Shown: positions 29,670 through 42,196, counted from the first letter of the stretch. The stretch is 64,000 nucleotides of DNA from Calothrix sp. NIES-4101 (GCA_004296455.1 AP018280.1:3782001-3846000); one strand, 5' to 3'. Numbers and translations are program-made. Notes: generated from the letters alone by a model not told the origin.

Positions 29670-30605
29670 ATGAACGACAATGAGGTAAGAATAGTTTCCT
29701 TAATACCTAGCGGTACAGAGATTTTAGCTGTACTTGGACTCACTGACAAAATCATTGGGCGATCGCACGAATGCGATTATCCTGAAGATATCCAGAATCG
29801 TCCGATTTGTACTCAAGCAAGACTAGATAGCAATGCACTAAGTGGTGAAATCCACAATAAAGTTCATGATTTGTTACAAAATGCTTTGAGTATCTATGAG
29901 ATTAGAACTGATGTTCTGGAAAAATTACAACCTACTCATATTGTGACTCAAGATCAATGTGAGGTATGTGCGGTTAGTTTTGCAGAAGTAGAAAAAGCAG
30001 TGGCGAAACTTACCCAGGGTTCGCCCAAAATTATTTCCCTACAACCCGATATCCTCCAAGATGTTTGGGGTGATATTGAACGAGTGGGAAATGTCTTTGG
30101 GGTAGATGTCATCGAAGTTCTAGAAAATTTAGAAGCACGTGTGAAAATTGTTGAACATCGCACCAAGGGACTAGCAAAGAATGAAATCCTATCTGTCGCA
30201 TGTATTGAATGGACAGAACCCCTGATGATGGCTGCCAATTGGGTTCCTGAATTAGTTCACATAGCAGGTGGAAAACCTTTATTTGGTGAAGTTGGAGAAC
30301 ATTCGACGCAGTTTAAATTGGAAAATTTGGTTGCCAGTAATCCAGATGCGATCATTTTTATGCCTTGTGGCTTTGATTTAAACCGTACCCGTCAAGAGGC
30401 AAAAATATTAACCAATACTCCTGAATGGGAAAAATTACATGCAAGCCAGAGTGGTAAGGTTTACATTACTGATGGTAATGCATACTTTAACCGACCAGGG
30501 CCAAGATTGGTGGAATCCGTAGAAATTCTAGCAGAAATATTACATCCAGAGATATTTCAATATGGTTATAAAGGCACAGCTTGGGATGTATTATCTAAAA
30601 TTTAA
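29670..30605 (+). CDS. BtuF-like cobalamin-binding protein (periplasmic-binding-protein fold, no signal)
   Basis: A 311-residue protein starting M-N-D-N-E-V-R-I-V-S-L-I-P-S-G-T-E. S-L-x-P-S-x-T-E is the start of the BtuF/FecB-like binding-protein fold. Conserved E-C-D-Y-P, T-Q-D-Q-C-E-V-C and A-N-W-V-P-E-L segments follow. There is no signal peptide, lipobox or neighbouring BtuCD, unlike true transport BtuF. Cyanobacterial cytosolic forms are annotated as cobalamin-binding proteins. The ATG at 29670 is used because the fold starts there; the upstream 14 codons look non-coding. Confidence 0.82.
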   Translation: MNDNEVRIVSLIPSGTEILAVLGLTDKIIGRSHECDYPEDIQNRPICTQARLDSNALSGEIHNKVHDLLQNALSIYEIRTDVLEKLQPTHIVTQDQCEVCAVSFAEVEKAVAKLTQGSPKIISLQPDILQDVWGDIERVGNVFGVDVIEVLENLEARVKIVEHRTKGLAKNEILSVACIEWTEPLMMAANWVPELVHIAGGKPLFGEVGEHSTQFKLENLVASNPDAIIFMPCGFDLNRTRQEAKILTNTPEWEKLHASQSGKVYITDGNAYFNRPGPRLVESVEILAEILHPEIFQYGYKGTAWDVLSKI

Positions 30606-30868
30606 GAGTCAAATTTCCAGGGTTATTTGTTAATCTAGCAGTCCTAAATTATTTGTATACTCCCCCAACAGAAGCAAGTCCAGGCATAGCCTTTGCTCTG
30701 CACTGAAAAACCCGTACTCTGCATTCACCGTATTCTCAGTATTATTTGTGGTTTACTCTGTAAAAATGTTGTTAACAAATCATCTAGGATTGCTATAGTT
30801 AAAATTAATGGTTATCTTTATATCCAAATATCCAAAATATTCGTATCCAATATCTATACCAGCCAAAA

Positions 30869-31171
30869 TTAAACTTCAGTTCTCGCCGTACTATTAACCC
30901 AATTTATCAGTGCTTTCAAGCTTTCGGGAACTGCGGATTCACCAACACTGACTGTATGGCTTTTGCCATCATCTTCAACCGTTAACATGTAGTTAAATCG
31001 GTCAGGTTTGGGTGAGGGAGAATCAATATAGGCAGGCAAATTGAAAAAATCAGATTCTTGCAAAAGTTGTGGAAGTTGCTTGGCAGTATCTTGAGATATA
31101 TCTGCCGTATCAACTTTAGTTGTTCTTGACATGCCTGCAAAACCACCAGTTCGCTCTAGATATACTCGCAT
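30869..31171 (-). CDS. Emfourin-type inhibitor of M4 metalloproteases
   Basis: A 100-residue protein with M-R-V-Y-L-E-R-T-G-G-F-A-G at the N-terminus, then D-T-A-D-I-S...A-K-Q-L-P-Q-L-L and F-F-N-L-P. This pattern is that of emfourin, the small protein inhibitor encoded with protealysin-like M4 peptidases. It lies downstream of the M4 gene on the same strand, 240 bases after its stop, which matches the known protease-inhibitor operons. No signal peptide, in line with intracellular control of the protease. Confidence 0.85.
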   Translation of the reverse strand: MRVYLERTGGFAGMSRTTKVDTADISQDTAKQLPQLLQESDFFNLPAYIDSPSPKPDRFNYMLTVEDDGKSHTVSVGESAVPESLKALINWVNSTARTEV

Positions 31172-31411
31172 ATATATGTTGTCTTTTAAAGAACAAGAAA
31201 GCTTAAGAGAATAATTATATTATCTCTTAGTTAAAGAAAAACGAGCATATATAATTATAAAAATTACGAATTATAAATTAATACAGTTTAGCTCAGAGAA
31301 AAATAGTAGACACAGGCCATGTAACATCTCTACATAGCTACAAAAAACGTGAATTGTAAATCATGAATTATCTCAAGTTAAATCATTCATAATCTACAAT
31401 TCATGATTGAT

Positions 31412-32503
31412 TTAATTTACAGATACTCCAACCTGTTCCCAAGCATTTTGAACGGCTTTTTGCTCATTACTGCCCTCACCGTAGAGTTCGCCAGCGACTT
31501 TAACAATAATAGATGCAGCCCGTTGAAAATTGGAACCAGAACGCAAGCGATCGCATAATGCCATGTACCAAATTTTACCTGCTTTCTCCCAAGCATAACC
31601 GCCAATTTCCATCGCCGCTAGATAAAAGGCTCGGTTAGCAATACCGGAATTAATATGTACCCCACCGTTATCTTTGAAGCCGACATAAATGTCTTGGTAA
31701 TGTGCTGGTTGGATATCTTTCCCTAATACGGGGTCATCATATGCTGTTCCTGGTTCCTTCATCGAACGGATACCAACACCCTTGACTTTTTCCGTAAATA
31801 GCCCTTCTCCAATCAGCCAATCAGCTTGTTCTGCGGTTTGTTTTTTTACCCACTGCTTCACCAAGGCTCCAAAAACATCCGACATCGACTCATTCAAAGC
31901 ACCCGACTCACCAGAATAAATTAAGCCGGCTTCATACTGAGTAATACCATGGGTTAACTCATGGGCAATAACATCAATACATTTAGTAAAACGCTGGAAT
32001 AACTCCCCATCCCCATCACCGTAAACCATTTGGTCGCCATTCCAAAAAGCGTTATCATACTTCAAACCATAATGTACCGTCGAGTCTAGTCGCAATCCCT
32101 GATTATCAATCGAATTGCGATCGAATATCTCTGAAAAGAAATCAAAAGTTGCACCTGCCGAATCATAAGCTTCATTTACTGCTTCATCACTGCTAGGTGG
32201 GTCTCCTTCTCCACGTACCAGTTTACCAGGAAGTGATTGACTAGTTCCCGCATCGTAGATTGTCCGGCGCTTCTCCCCAGGAGAAACTGCAAAATTGACA
32301 CTACCCACAGCTTTGCGTCGTCCGCGAAACTCAGATGAAAGATTGAGTGCGTGGAAAGCCCAATCACGTTGAGTCTCAGTACCATTGATTGCGACTTTTT
32401 CCAACATGTATGGCGGAATCACGCAACATACAGAACAGCGAGAAGGATTATGCTGAGAACCAAGCCAACCAAATCCCAATGACTTTTTATGATTACGAAT
32501 CAT
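31412..32503 (-). CDS. M4-family metallopeptidase, protealysin-like
   Basis: Zinc endopeptidase of 363 residues. The zinc site is H-E-L-T-H (His181, Glu182, His185) with the third ligand Glu205 in N-E-S-M-S-D. G-G-V-H-I-N-S-G carries the later active-site region. The short N-terminal propeptide has C-V-I-P-P-Y-M-L, the P-P-x-x-L-type mark of protealysin precursors rather than the long propeptide of thermolysin. No signal peptide is visible. It is paired with the emfourin gene just downstream. The IS982 element was inserted about 190 bases upstream of its start. Confidence 0.93.
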   Translation of the reverse strand: MIRNHKKSLGFGWLGSQHNPSRCSVCCVIPPYMLEKVAINGTETQRDWAFHALNLSSEFRGRRKAVGSVNFAVSPGEKRRTIYDAGTSQSLPGKLVRGEGDPPSSDEAVNEAYDSAGATFDFFSEIFDRNSIDNQGLRLDSTVHYGLKYDNAFWNGDQMVYGDGDGELFQRFTKCIDVIAHELTHGITQYEAGLIYSGESGALNESMSDVFGALVKQWVKKQTAEQADWLIGEGLFTEKVKGVGIRSMKEPGTAYDDPVLGKDIQPAHYQDIYVGFKDNGGVHINSGIANRAFYLAAMEIGGYAWEKAGKIWYMALCDRLRSGSNFQRAASIIVKVAGELYGEGSNEQKAVQNAWEQVGVSVN

Positions 32504-32803
32504 TTAGTATATTCTCCTATTTTCGTGAATTTATAGCAAAACGCAGCAGTATTTTATGATACAAATAGCTGACATGGAAAATTCTTCCATCCCAATCTTT
32601 CTAGTTGCTACAAGTTCAAGAATTGAAATTCCAATTTGGTAGCTTGATTCGGTATCGAAGTGTCAGATAATACTTAGCTTTGCTCAAAAAAGGTAATTAT
32701 AACGTGAGTTCGGCGGAACTAAAACAGGGCAGGAGGTAGTACAGGCAGGTCTTTGGGGTAAATATCAATAGACGGTTTGTTGGGTAAGTAGGTATAAGCA
32801 ATT

Positions 32804-34448
32804 ACCCCTGTTAAGGTGTACTAAAAAATGAACCAGTAAAAGGCTGAAACCATTGTGGTACAAGAAAATATACCAATATTAATCAAAGAACAGCAAAAAA
32901 TAACCAACAATTCATAGAAGGTCAAACATGAGATTATAGGTTGAGAAGGTAACGATAATTGATGGGTGCTGTGTCATGCTGAGTTCAATTTTCGAGCGTT
33001 TTATTGAAGTATCTCCGGTAACGGTAATGCTGAGAGCAACATTAGAAAGAATTTTCAGCGCCGAAAAATTAGATGAATTATTTGAAGCAACGCGAGAAAA
33101 GCAATATACACAGGAATTATTGTTTTCGACAGTAGTGGGAATAATGAGTTTAGTCGTATGTAACATCCGGCCATCAATTAGCGCAGCGTACAAGGCATTT
33201 TCTAAGCAAATAGGAGTTTCCCGTGTTGCTTTCTACAGTAAAATTAACGGTATCGAACCCTCAGTTTCTCAAGCTTTAGTACGTTATAGCAGTAAAGAAT
33301 TGGCACCGATTATATCGGAGTTAGGAGGAGAACAGCCAGCAATTTTACCTGGTTATCGAATCAAGATAATTGATGGAAATAACCTGGTAGCAACAGAGCA
33401 TAGGCTTTCGGTTTTACGCTCAGTGAATGGTGGACCATTACCAGGAAAATCTCTAGTTGTGCTTGACCCAATATTAATGCTGGCAATCGATCAATTCCCA
33501 TGTGAGGATGCTTATACCCAGGAAAGAGCATTATTTAGCCAAGTATTAGAAACTGTGGAAAAGAATGATGTTTGGGTGGGAGATAGAAATTTTTGTACCT
33601 GTATGTTTCTAGTTGAAATTGCAAAGAGAAAAGCTTACTTTGTGATTCGCCAACATGCATCGATGCCTTATAAAGAATTAGGAGAATTAAAGGAAATATG
33701 TGATAGTGCAACAGGCAAAGTTTTCGAGCAGGATGTGATGATTGAATATGAAGGAGAATCGATAAAATCTCGTCGTGTTGTTGTTCGTTTAAATGAGCCA
33801 ACTCGCGATGGAGATACTGAAGTGGCAGTTTTTTGCAACCTCAGAAAAGAAAATGCTTCTCCCATTGTAATCTCAAATATTTACCTTAAACGTTGGAGTG
33901 TTGAGGGTTTATTTCAAGTCGTTAGCGATACTCTAGAATGCGAAATTAAGACTTTAGGTTATCCCAGAGCCGCTTTATTCAGCTTTTGCATGGCACTAGT
34001 TGCCTACAATATTTTATCTGTGATTAAATCAGCATTGCGTAGCGTCCATGGGCAAGGAAAAATTGATGCAGGTGTTTCTAATTACTATTTAGTTGAGGAA
34101 ATTCAAAGTACCTACACGGGTATGATGATTGCGATTCCCGACGTTGAATGGAAATTTTTAAACCATCTGAGTTTACCTGCTTTTGCCGAGTTATTAAAAC
34201 AATGGGCTGCGACAGTTGACCTCAAACGCTTTGCTTCCAGTCCTAAAGCCGAAAAAAAGCCCCAACCAAAAAGAGAAAGAGAACCTAACCGTCCTCACGT
34301 CTCCACTGCTCGACTTCTGGCTGAGAAACAACGCGACTGCAAGCAGTCTAGAGTAGAACAACAAACTTCTAACCTGGTTGAAACTCCCATCCTGCAACCT
34401 TTACAGACCTAAATGTACCATTTTGAGGAGTACACCTTAACAGGGGTA
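32804..34448 (+). mobile_element. IS4-family insertion sequence, complete, nested in the IS982 element
   Basis: The 1645-bp element is bounded by perfect 20-bp inverted repeats, TACCCCTGTTAAGGTGTACT at 32804-32823 and its complement at 34429-34448. It is flanked by the 11-bp direct duplication GTATAAGCAAT (32793-32803 and 34449-34459). The long duplication fits IS4-type elements. It carries a single intact transposase and seems recently inserted. Confidence 0.92.
32976..34412 (+). CDS. IS4-family transposase
   Basis: A 478-residue DDE transposase. Catalytic-type Asp residues sit in I-I-D-G-N-N and V-G-D-R-N-F, and the YREK-like block reads [12 protein letters not shown] with Glu as the third acidic residue. 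The C-terminal 60 residues are basic and low in order. The frame is uninterrupted between the terminal inverted repeats, so it is likely functional. The ATG at 32976 leaves about 170 bases of left end, long enough for a promoter. Confidence 0.92.
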   Translation: MLSSIFERFIEVSPVTVMLRATLERIFSAEKLDELFEATREKQYTQELLFSTVVGIMSLVVCNIRPSISAAYKAFSKQIGVSRVAFYSKINGIEPSVSQALVRYSSKELAPIISELGGEQPAILPGYRIKIIDGNNLVATEHRLSVLRSVNGGPLPGKSLVVLDPILMLAIDQFPCEDAYTQERALFSQVLETVEKNDVWVGDRNFCTCMFLVEIAKRKAYFVIRQHASMPYKELGELKEICDSATGKVFEQDVMIEYEGESIKSRRVVVRLNEPTRDGDTEVAVFCNLRKENASPIVISNIYLKRWSVEGLFQVVSDTLECEIKTLGYPRAALFSFCMALVAYNILSVIKSALRSVHGQGKIDAGVSNYYLVEEIQSTYTGMMIAIPDVEWKFLNHLSLPAFAELLKQWAATVDLKRFASSPKAEKKPQPKREREPNRPHVSTARLLAEKQRDCKQSRVEQQTSNLVETPILQPLQT

Positions 34449-34516
34449 GTATAAGCAATCAAACCAGCTACCAAATTAACCAAAAAGTTCAATGGGCTAC
34501 GATGTCTTGAGTGCTC

Positions 34517-34564
34517 TTCTTACAAACTTGGGCGGGACGGAAACCGACACCGCCCAGTTTGCGC
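34517..34564 (+). repeat. Hairpin-forming small dispersed repeat, copy B (48-nt insertion)
   Basis: A 48-nt sequence interrupts the IS982 transposase after C-Q-I. It can fold as CAAACTTGGGCGGGACGG / CCGACACCGCCCAGTTTG with an AAA loop. Start TTCTTACAAA, core (34534-34552) and end TTTGCG match 6065-6155. Its location inside a transposase gene shows that the unit itself moved in. No clear target duplication is seen. Confidence 0.8.
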
Positions 34565-35500
34565 AATTTGACATACATTTTTGAGATAGTCATTTACTGA
34601 CTCAATCACTGCTCGCTTGCGTAATAAGATTTTATCAATCAGTTTAACCAAGCGATTTTTCATATTTTTTTTTGATTTGCTAATAAACTCCAAACCTCGT
34701 TCATATAGCTCTTCAAATATTTTTTGCGAAACATAACCTCTATCCCCGAAAAGTTTGCCAATTATGTCTTCAGTCATCTCTGGAACTGGTTTTCGGTCAT
34801 CTACGTTAGCTGGAGTTAGTTTAAAAGCAAGTAATTCTCCTTTATCATTAATAATTAAATGTAGCTTGAATCCATAATGCCAACCTACAGAATTCTTGCC
34901 CCATGCAACTAATCCTTTAAATACTTTATGAGAATGTGCTCGGCAATTGTGGCAAACATTTAATGGAGTTGAGTCGATAAAACTAATCCCTGTAATTTCG
35001 CCAGTCAGTGTGTTTAAAAAGCAACATAGTAACATTAAGCTCCAAGGCATCAATTCTACAAATCTTGTATAGCTAACTAGATTGGGAAAAGCGTTACGCC
35101 AACCAGGCAGCACATGCAAAGTGTAAAAATCTTTAAAAGTCCGATAGCCACTACCATGAAAGGCAATAACTATTGTCATCACTTCTGACAAGTGCATTCG
35201 GGAAGTGCAACGGCATTCTCCTGAAGTTGATGGTAGCTGCGGTATCTCTTGCCAGAAGCTTTCCCATCGCTTGTAGAAATCGTCGATATCGCAGAATATT
35301 TGGGTGATGTCCAGGCGGGATACAATGGTAGACATGGCTGAGATACTTATTTTTATTACATATTTTTTAGTCTCAGCTTTTTTTTGTACTATTTTTACCC
35401 ATCCTCAATAATTCTTTGCGATTGTTCTATCCAATTACTCTGATTCCTTTCATCGCAAGCTTTTTGCTTCTACGATCGCCGTCGAACTCACGTTAATTAT

Positions 35501-35883
35501 AAACTCGCACAATCTAGATTGGTTGAGGGTTAGACCCCTCGGCAAGAAATATGGGGACGGGAAGATTAATCATAACTTTGAAGAAACATATACGTTAGGT
35601 GTTGCAATGGGTACGAGTTCTGAATGATGGAATTTCAATTCACATCGACTAAACCTTACCCCCTACAGGTGTCATACCTCTACGGGGTAAAGCACATCTT
35701 TAATATTTAGGATAAACAGCTAAAATAAAAGCGCCAGTAAATACGGTGCAAAAGCTGGCGCTATTGTTATCAGGTATAAGCAAGCACCATTCTAAGCAAA
35801 ATGTTCAGAATGCTCTACGGTGTGAGACCCATACAGGGTCTTACCCCTATTGTTGTTTTGTTTAGTAGCTTTCCAGTCAATAG
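35501..35883. other. Intergenic region with several hairpins
   Basis: About 380 bases between the IS982 element and the SGNH gene. Three inverted repeats are clear: TTACCCC...GGGGTAA (35656-35690, with an inner AGGT/ACCT), AGCGCCAG...CTGGCGCT (35730-35762), and AGACCC-ATACA-GGGTCT (35825-35841). The third could terminate the minus-strand SGNH gene. No open frame is supported. Confidence 0.5.
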
Positions 35884-36651
35884 TCATTCTAGATAATTGT
35901 GATTTTGTAACGCCCTACATTTGATGATTTCCGACCATATTAAATAGGCTTTTCCATTAAGATGCAAACCATCGGAGGTATATTTTGCATCTAATTGTTG
36001 TTCAGAATCGATCAAGTATGAATGTATATCGATGTATTCATGCTTAAACTCTGCTGCTAATTCTTGTAACTGTGAATTTAGATTAACTATTTTTTGATTA
36101 TCTTCCCAATACAAAGAAATATGATTATTTACAGGTAAAATGCTCTGAATGAAAACTTGTGTTGCGGGAATTGAATTTTGAATTTCGGCAAGAATTTGTC
36201 TATATGTATTTATGGTTGCTCCTACAGATTTATGAATCATGACAAAATCATTAATCCCCACCATTAAATATATTTGTTTTGGTTGCGCGGCAATAATTGT
36301 GTCGATTCTTCCTAGGATTCGCTCGGTTGTATCACCAGAAATACCTCGATTGAGAATATTAGATTTAATATGGGAACTTGATAATAATTCAGACCATTCT
36401 CCCTCATCAGTAATGCTATCGCCCAAAAATATAATGCAGTTTTTTGGTTTAGATAGAAGTTCGTACTGGCTTTTTTTATGAATGTAGTTGGGTGGATTAT
36501 AAATATTAAATATTTCTGATTTATTTCTGAATGTATTGAATATTTTCTTATTTAAATAGGAAAAGCCACCTTTTTTCTGCATGAAAATAAATGTCAAGCA
36601 GAAAAAGATAATATTCAAACCCACAGACATCAGTAATATTATTTCGCTCAT
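35884..36651 (-). CDS. SGNH/GDSL-type hydrolase with an N-terminal membrane anchor
   Basis: A 255-residue protein starting M-S-E-I-I-L-L-M at 36651 (the frame extends to 36678 without a better start). One hydrophobic segment at about residues 3-22 anchors or exports it. Then come block I F-L-G-D-S-I-T-D (nucleophile Ser), G-I-S-G-D-T-T (oxyanion Gly), V-G-I-N-D-F (Asn) and D-G-L-H-L-N (Asp and His). Probably an esterase or lipase on cell-envelope glycans or lipids; substrate unknown. Confidence 0.85.
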   Translation of the reverse strand: MSEIILLMSVGLNIIFFCLTFIFMQKKGGFSYLNKKIFNTFRNKSEIFNIYNPPNYIHKKSQYELLSKPKNCIIFLGDSITDEGEWSELLSSSHIKSNILNRGISGDTTERILGRIDTIIAAQPKQIYLMVGINDFVMIHKSVGATINTYRQILAEIQNSIPATQVFIQSILPVNNHISLYWEDNQKIVNLNSQLQELAAEFKHEYIDIHSYLIDSEQQLDAKYTSDGLHLNGKAYLIWSEIIKCRALQNHNYLE

Positions 36652-36720
36652 AATAATTACAGTGATTCTAGTTAACACTACTATCTAGAAATTAATTACA
36701 TCTCCAAATAATTCAATTGT

Positions 36721-37659
36721 TCATTTTTGGAGAAAATCTTCGATTTGTTGCCATACTTGCTCAAATAAATTACTCTTCTCGACATCAAACCATTCGATTT
36801 CTGGATAGGCTCGAAACCAAGTACGCTGACGTTTTGCAAATTGCCGTGTATGCAGTATGGTTAATTCCTTCGCTTTATCTAAGTCCATTTCTCCAGCTAA
36901 ATATTGACGGATTTCTTGGTATCCCAGTGTATTTAACAATGGTAATTCTTCGCCAAACTTCCGACATAAATAATCTACTTCCTCAACAAAACCATCTTGA
37001 AGCATCTTTTCTGTCCGTTGAGCAATACGTTGAGTCAGATGTGCAGGTTCGCAATCCAATCCAATTTGGAAAATAGGGTAATTTGGTGGATTTTCTCCCT
37101 GCTGTGCAGAAATAGGAATTCCTGTCACATAATATACCTCCAATGCTCGTAAAGTCCGTATAGGGTCGTGGGGATGAATTTTTGCAGCAGCTTTTGGGTC
37201 AACTTGTTGTAATATTTCATATAAGTGACTTTGACCCCAAGATGCGCTCAAAGATTCTAAATGCGATCGCAATTCATAATTCGGCGCAACTCTGGGTATT
37301 TTCATCCCTCGCACAATCGATTTTATATATAAACCAGTGCCACCAACTAAGAGAAGTGGGGACATAAATTCTCTACTACTCTCCCTGTCTTCTTCCCCCT
37401 TGCCTTCAATTAATACCCTTGCCGCATCCTGGTAGTCAGCAACAGTCATTGTTTCTGTAGGTTCGCAGATATCTATTAGATAATGGGGAACCAAGTTTTG
37501 TTCGGTTGGGCTTGGTTTTGCTGTACCAATATCAAATTCCCGGTAAACTTGTCGCGAATCAGCACTGAGAATTACTGTATTTAGTCGCGTAGCAATTTCC
37601 AAAGCTAAACCAGATTTGCCTGTCGCTGTTGCACCACATATAACTATGAGTTTGGGCAT
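36721..37659 (-). CDS. miaA: tRNA dimethylallyltransferase
   Basis: Adds the isopentenyl group to A37 of tRNAs reading U-starting codons. 312 residues. P-loop G-A-T-A-T-G-K-S at 8-15, I-L-S-A-D-S-R-Q-V-Y-R about 31-41, then D-I-G-T-A-K-P and V-G-G-T-G-L-Y-I. The C-terminus has R-Q-F-A-K-R-Q-R-T-W-F-R, the conserved tRNA-contact motif. It is a lone gene upstream of gyrB, in the opposite direction. Confidence 0.95.
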   Translation of the reverse strand: MPKLIVICGATATGKSGLALEIATRLNTVILSADSRQVYREFDIGTAKPSPTEQNLVPHYLIDICEPTETMTVADYQDAARVLIEGKGEEDRESSREFMSPLLLVGGTGLYIKSIVRGMKIPRVAPNYELRSHLESLSASWGQSHLYEILQQVDPKAAAKIHPHDPIRTLRALEVYYVTGIPISAQQGENPPNYPIFQIGLDCEPAHLTQRIAQRTEKMLQDGFVEEVDYLCRKFGEELPLLNTLGYQEIRQYLAGEMDLDKAKELTILHTRQFAKRQRTWFRAYPEIEWFDVEKSNLFEQVWQQIEDFLQK

Positions 37660-40229
<2,570 letters not shown>

Positions 40230-40301
40230 TTGTATGGGGTTATGTTGAAACTGCAAGTCATTTTTGTGGTTTCATGGCGAAGCTTAATCAACAATTTCCG
40301 C

Positions 40302-40337
40302 AAAAGGGACTAACTTTAAGTTAGCCCCTTTTGTTTT
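40302..40337 (+). terminator. Terminator after gyrB
   Basis: AAAAGGG-A-CTAACTT (40302-40315) pairs with AAGTTAG-C-CCCTTTT (40318-40332), followed by GTTTT. One A/C mismatch in an otherwise perfect stem. Confidence 0.75.
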
Positions 40338-40362
40338 CAGAGTCGGTCAAGAAAATAAAGGT

Positions 40363-40938
40363 ATGACAGCACTTACACTCAAGCTTAATTCTCTAATTAA
40401 ACTGACAAGAGAGCAGTTTTATCAATTATGTGCAGAAAATCCTGATTTACAGTTAGAACGCAATGCCCAAGGAGAGTTGATAATTATGCCGCCAACAGGA
40501 GGAGGAACAGGAAGAAGTAATGTGAATCTAATTCTTCAGGTAGCATCATGGAACGAGCAGAATCAATTGGGCGAGGTGTTTGATTCTTCGACTGGATTTA
40601 CTTTACCAAATGGAGCCGATCGCTCTCCTGATGTTTCTTGGCTAGAAAAATCTCGTTGGGATGCTTTGACTGAAGAAGAAAAAGAAAAATTTATTCCCCT
40701 ATGTCCAGATTTTGTAATTGAGATACTTTCCCCTAGTGATAGTTTGATTAAAACTCAGCAAAAGATGCAAGAGTACATGTCAAATGGATGCCGTTTGGGT
40801 TGGTTAATTAACAGAAAAAAACAGGAAGTGGAAATATATCGTCCCGAACAAGAAGTGGAAGTTTTACAATCACCACTAACTCTTTCCGGGGAGAATGTCT
40901 TATTGGGTTTTGTACTCAATTTACAACGAGTTTGGTAA
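40363..40938 (+). CDS. Uma2-family (DUF820) protein
   Basis: A 191-residue Uma2 protein of a different branch from the two at 11-17 kb: L-T-R-E-Q-F-Y-Q-L-C, I-M-P-P-T-G-G-G-T-G, R-S-P-D-V-S-W-L (acidic site) and F-V-I-E-I-L-S-P-S-D, ending in a typical Y-x-P. Preceded by AAAGGT rather than a strong ribosome-binding site. It follows the gyrB terminator and converges on pdxA. Function unknown. Confidence 0.9.
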   Translation: MTALTLKLNSLIKLTREQFYQLCAENPDLQLERNAQGELIIMPPTGGGTGRSNVNLILQVASWNEQNQLGEVFDSSTGFTLPNGADRSPDVSWLEKSRWDALTEEEKEKFIPLCPDFVIEILSPSDSLIKTQQKMQEYMSNGCRLGWLINRKKQEVEIYRPEQEVEVLQSPLTLSGENVLLGFVLNLQRVW

Positions 40939-40995
40939 TAAAATTTTCAAGATTTAGGGGGAAATTGTGAGTTTCTCACCCGATAATCAACTCGA

Positions 40996-42081
40996 CTAAT
41001 TCCTTTCTCTTTGCCTTCTTTGTCCTGCCAGCAAACCCGCCAAATCGATCGCCGCCTTCATACTTGTCGCCTCAGCAATTCCCTTACCCGCAATATCAAA
41101 CGCAGTCCCATGATCGGGAGAAGTACGCACAAAAGGTAAACCAATTGAAGTGTTTACCGCACGGTCAAAAGCCATTAATTTGACGGGAATTAAACCTTGG
41201 TCGTGATAAAGTGCTAAATACGCATCGGCTGGATTTTGGATTTGATGATTACCACCAAACCAAGCTTGACCAGGTTTTACCCACATGGTGTCGGGAGGAA
41301 TGAAACCATCTAAATGTAAATTGGGACGATGACGACGCTCCTGTTCCAGCCAAGGAATTAACCAATCTATTTCTTCCCTGCCTAACTGTCCCTGTTCTCC
41401 ACTATGGGGATTTAGCCCCGCGATCGCAATTCTCCCCTTATCGATGCCAAAGTCATTCTCCAGACATTCCGCCAGCAAATCTAGTTTTTCTGTCATTAAT
41501 TCCGGTGTTAATACCTGGGATACTTGACATAAAGGAATATGTGTGGTCGCCAATAAAGTGCGAAGTAGCCAACCTGTATGGGGAGAACGAGCCACAAATA
41601 ACATGCCCACGCGCTGGGAATGGGATTTTTCCGCCAGAAGTTCCGTTTGTCCGGGATAGTCATAACCCGCAGCTTTCCAAGCTGATTTGGCAATTGGAGC
41701 TGTGACGATCGCATCAAATTCACCCGCCATAGTTTGAGCGATCGCGCATTCCATATAAGCGAAACTCGCTGCACCACTGGCTGCATTCCCTGCCCCAACA
41801 GTTATATTTTTGAGGGTGAGAGAATCTAAGCTGACATCCAATATATTTAAATCGTCTGGTTCTGCAAGTACATCGCGATCGCAAACCGCTTGCAGACGCA
41901 TGTAGCTATCCACAAGCCAATCTCGACTACCTGCGATCGTCAAATCAAATCTTTCTCGCAACTGGGAATCAGCCAAAGCCTTGAAAATTACCTCAGCCCC
42001 TATTCCTGCGGGGTCGCCCAAAGTTATCACTAAACGGGGGGGTAATACCACTGTTTTTTCCAATCTCGTCTCTGACATCAA
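40996..42081 (-). CDS. pdxA: 4-hydroxythreonine-4-phosphate dehydrogenase
   Basis: NAD-dependent step of pyridoxal phosphate synthesis. 361 residues. [12 protein letters not shown] near the N-terminus, T-A-P-I-A-K about 127, T-H-I-P-L and N-P-H-S-G-E-Q-G about 216 (metal His), [10 protein letters not shown] and [10 protein letters not shown] are all intact. Two ATGs are adjacent at the start; either could be used. About 115 bases separate it from divergent petM. Confidence 0.95.
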   Translation of the reverse strand: MMSETRLEKTVVLPPRLVITLGDPAGIGAEVIFKALADSQLRERFDLTIAGSRDWLVDSYMRLQAVCDRDVLAEPDDLNILDVSLDSLTLKNITVGAGNAASGAASFAYMECAIAQTMAGEFDAIVTAPIAKSAWKAAGYDYPGQTELLAEKSHSQRVGMLFVARSPHTGWLLRTLLATTHIPLCQVSQVLTPELMTEKLDLLAECLENDFGIDKGRIAIAGLNPHSGEQGQLGREEIDWLIPWLEQERRHRPNLHLDGFIPPDTMWVKPGQAWFGGNHQIQNPADAYLALYHDQGLIPVKLMAFDRAVNTSIGLPFVRTSPDHGTAFDIAGKGIAEATSMKAAIDLAGLLAGQRRQRERN

Positions 42082-42196
42082 TCCTAATTTTATCAGTCCT
42101 TGCTTTCGAGATGCCCCTTTCCGACTTCACCCTTTTCCCCTTCCCTCCTCTGATAGACTTAATTTAAATAAACATTTCTCCAAGGACTATTAACTA

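Larger units (their letters stand above)
32719..35335 (-). pseudogene. IS982-family transposase, broken by a 48-nt repeat and an IS4 copy
   Basis: The intact part (34520-35335) encodes 271 residues with D-S-T-P-L and G-D-R-G-Y of the DDE catalytic domain, ending K-N-V-C-Q-I followed by residues read from the repeat and a TAA. Beyond the repeat the frame resumes at 34516 as [11 protein letters not shown], is cut by the IS4 copy, and continues past it as T-Y-L-P-N-K-P-S to a TAG at 32719-32721. Deleting both insertions restores a continuous C-terminus typical of this family. The element is therefore not autonomous. Confidence 0.85.
32701..35494 (-). mobile_element. IS982-family insertion sequence, interrupted twice
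   Basis: Ends are the inverted repeats AACGTGAGTTCGGCGG (32701) and, reversed, AACGTGAGTTCGACGG (ending 35494). The flanks AATTAT at 32695-32700 and 35495-35500 form a 6-bp target duplication. Removing the IS4 copy with one of its target duplicates and the 48-nt hairpin insert leaves about 1.09 kb, the normal size of this family. The transposase runs on the minus strand. The site lies between the M4 protease gene and the SGNH gene. Confidence 0.8.

Noticed and set aside
32701-35494. Composite transposon carrying cargo genes
   Set aside because: Everything between the outer ends is explained by one IS982 copy, one IS4 copy and a 48-nt repeat; no cargo.
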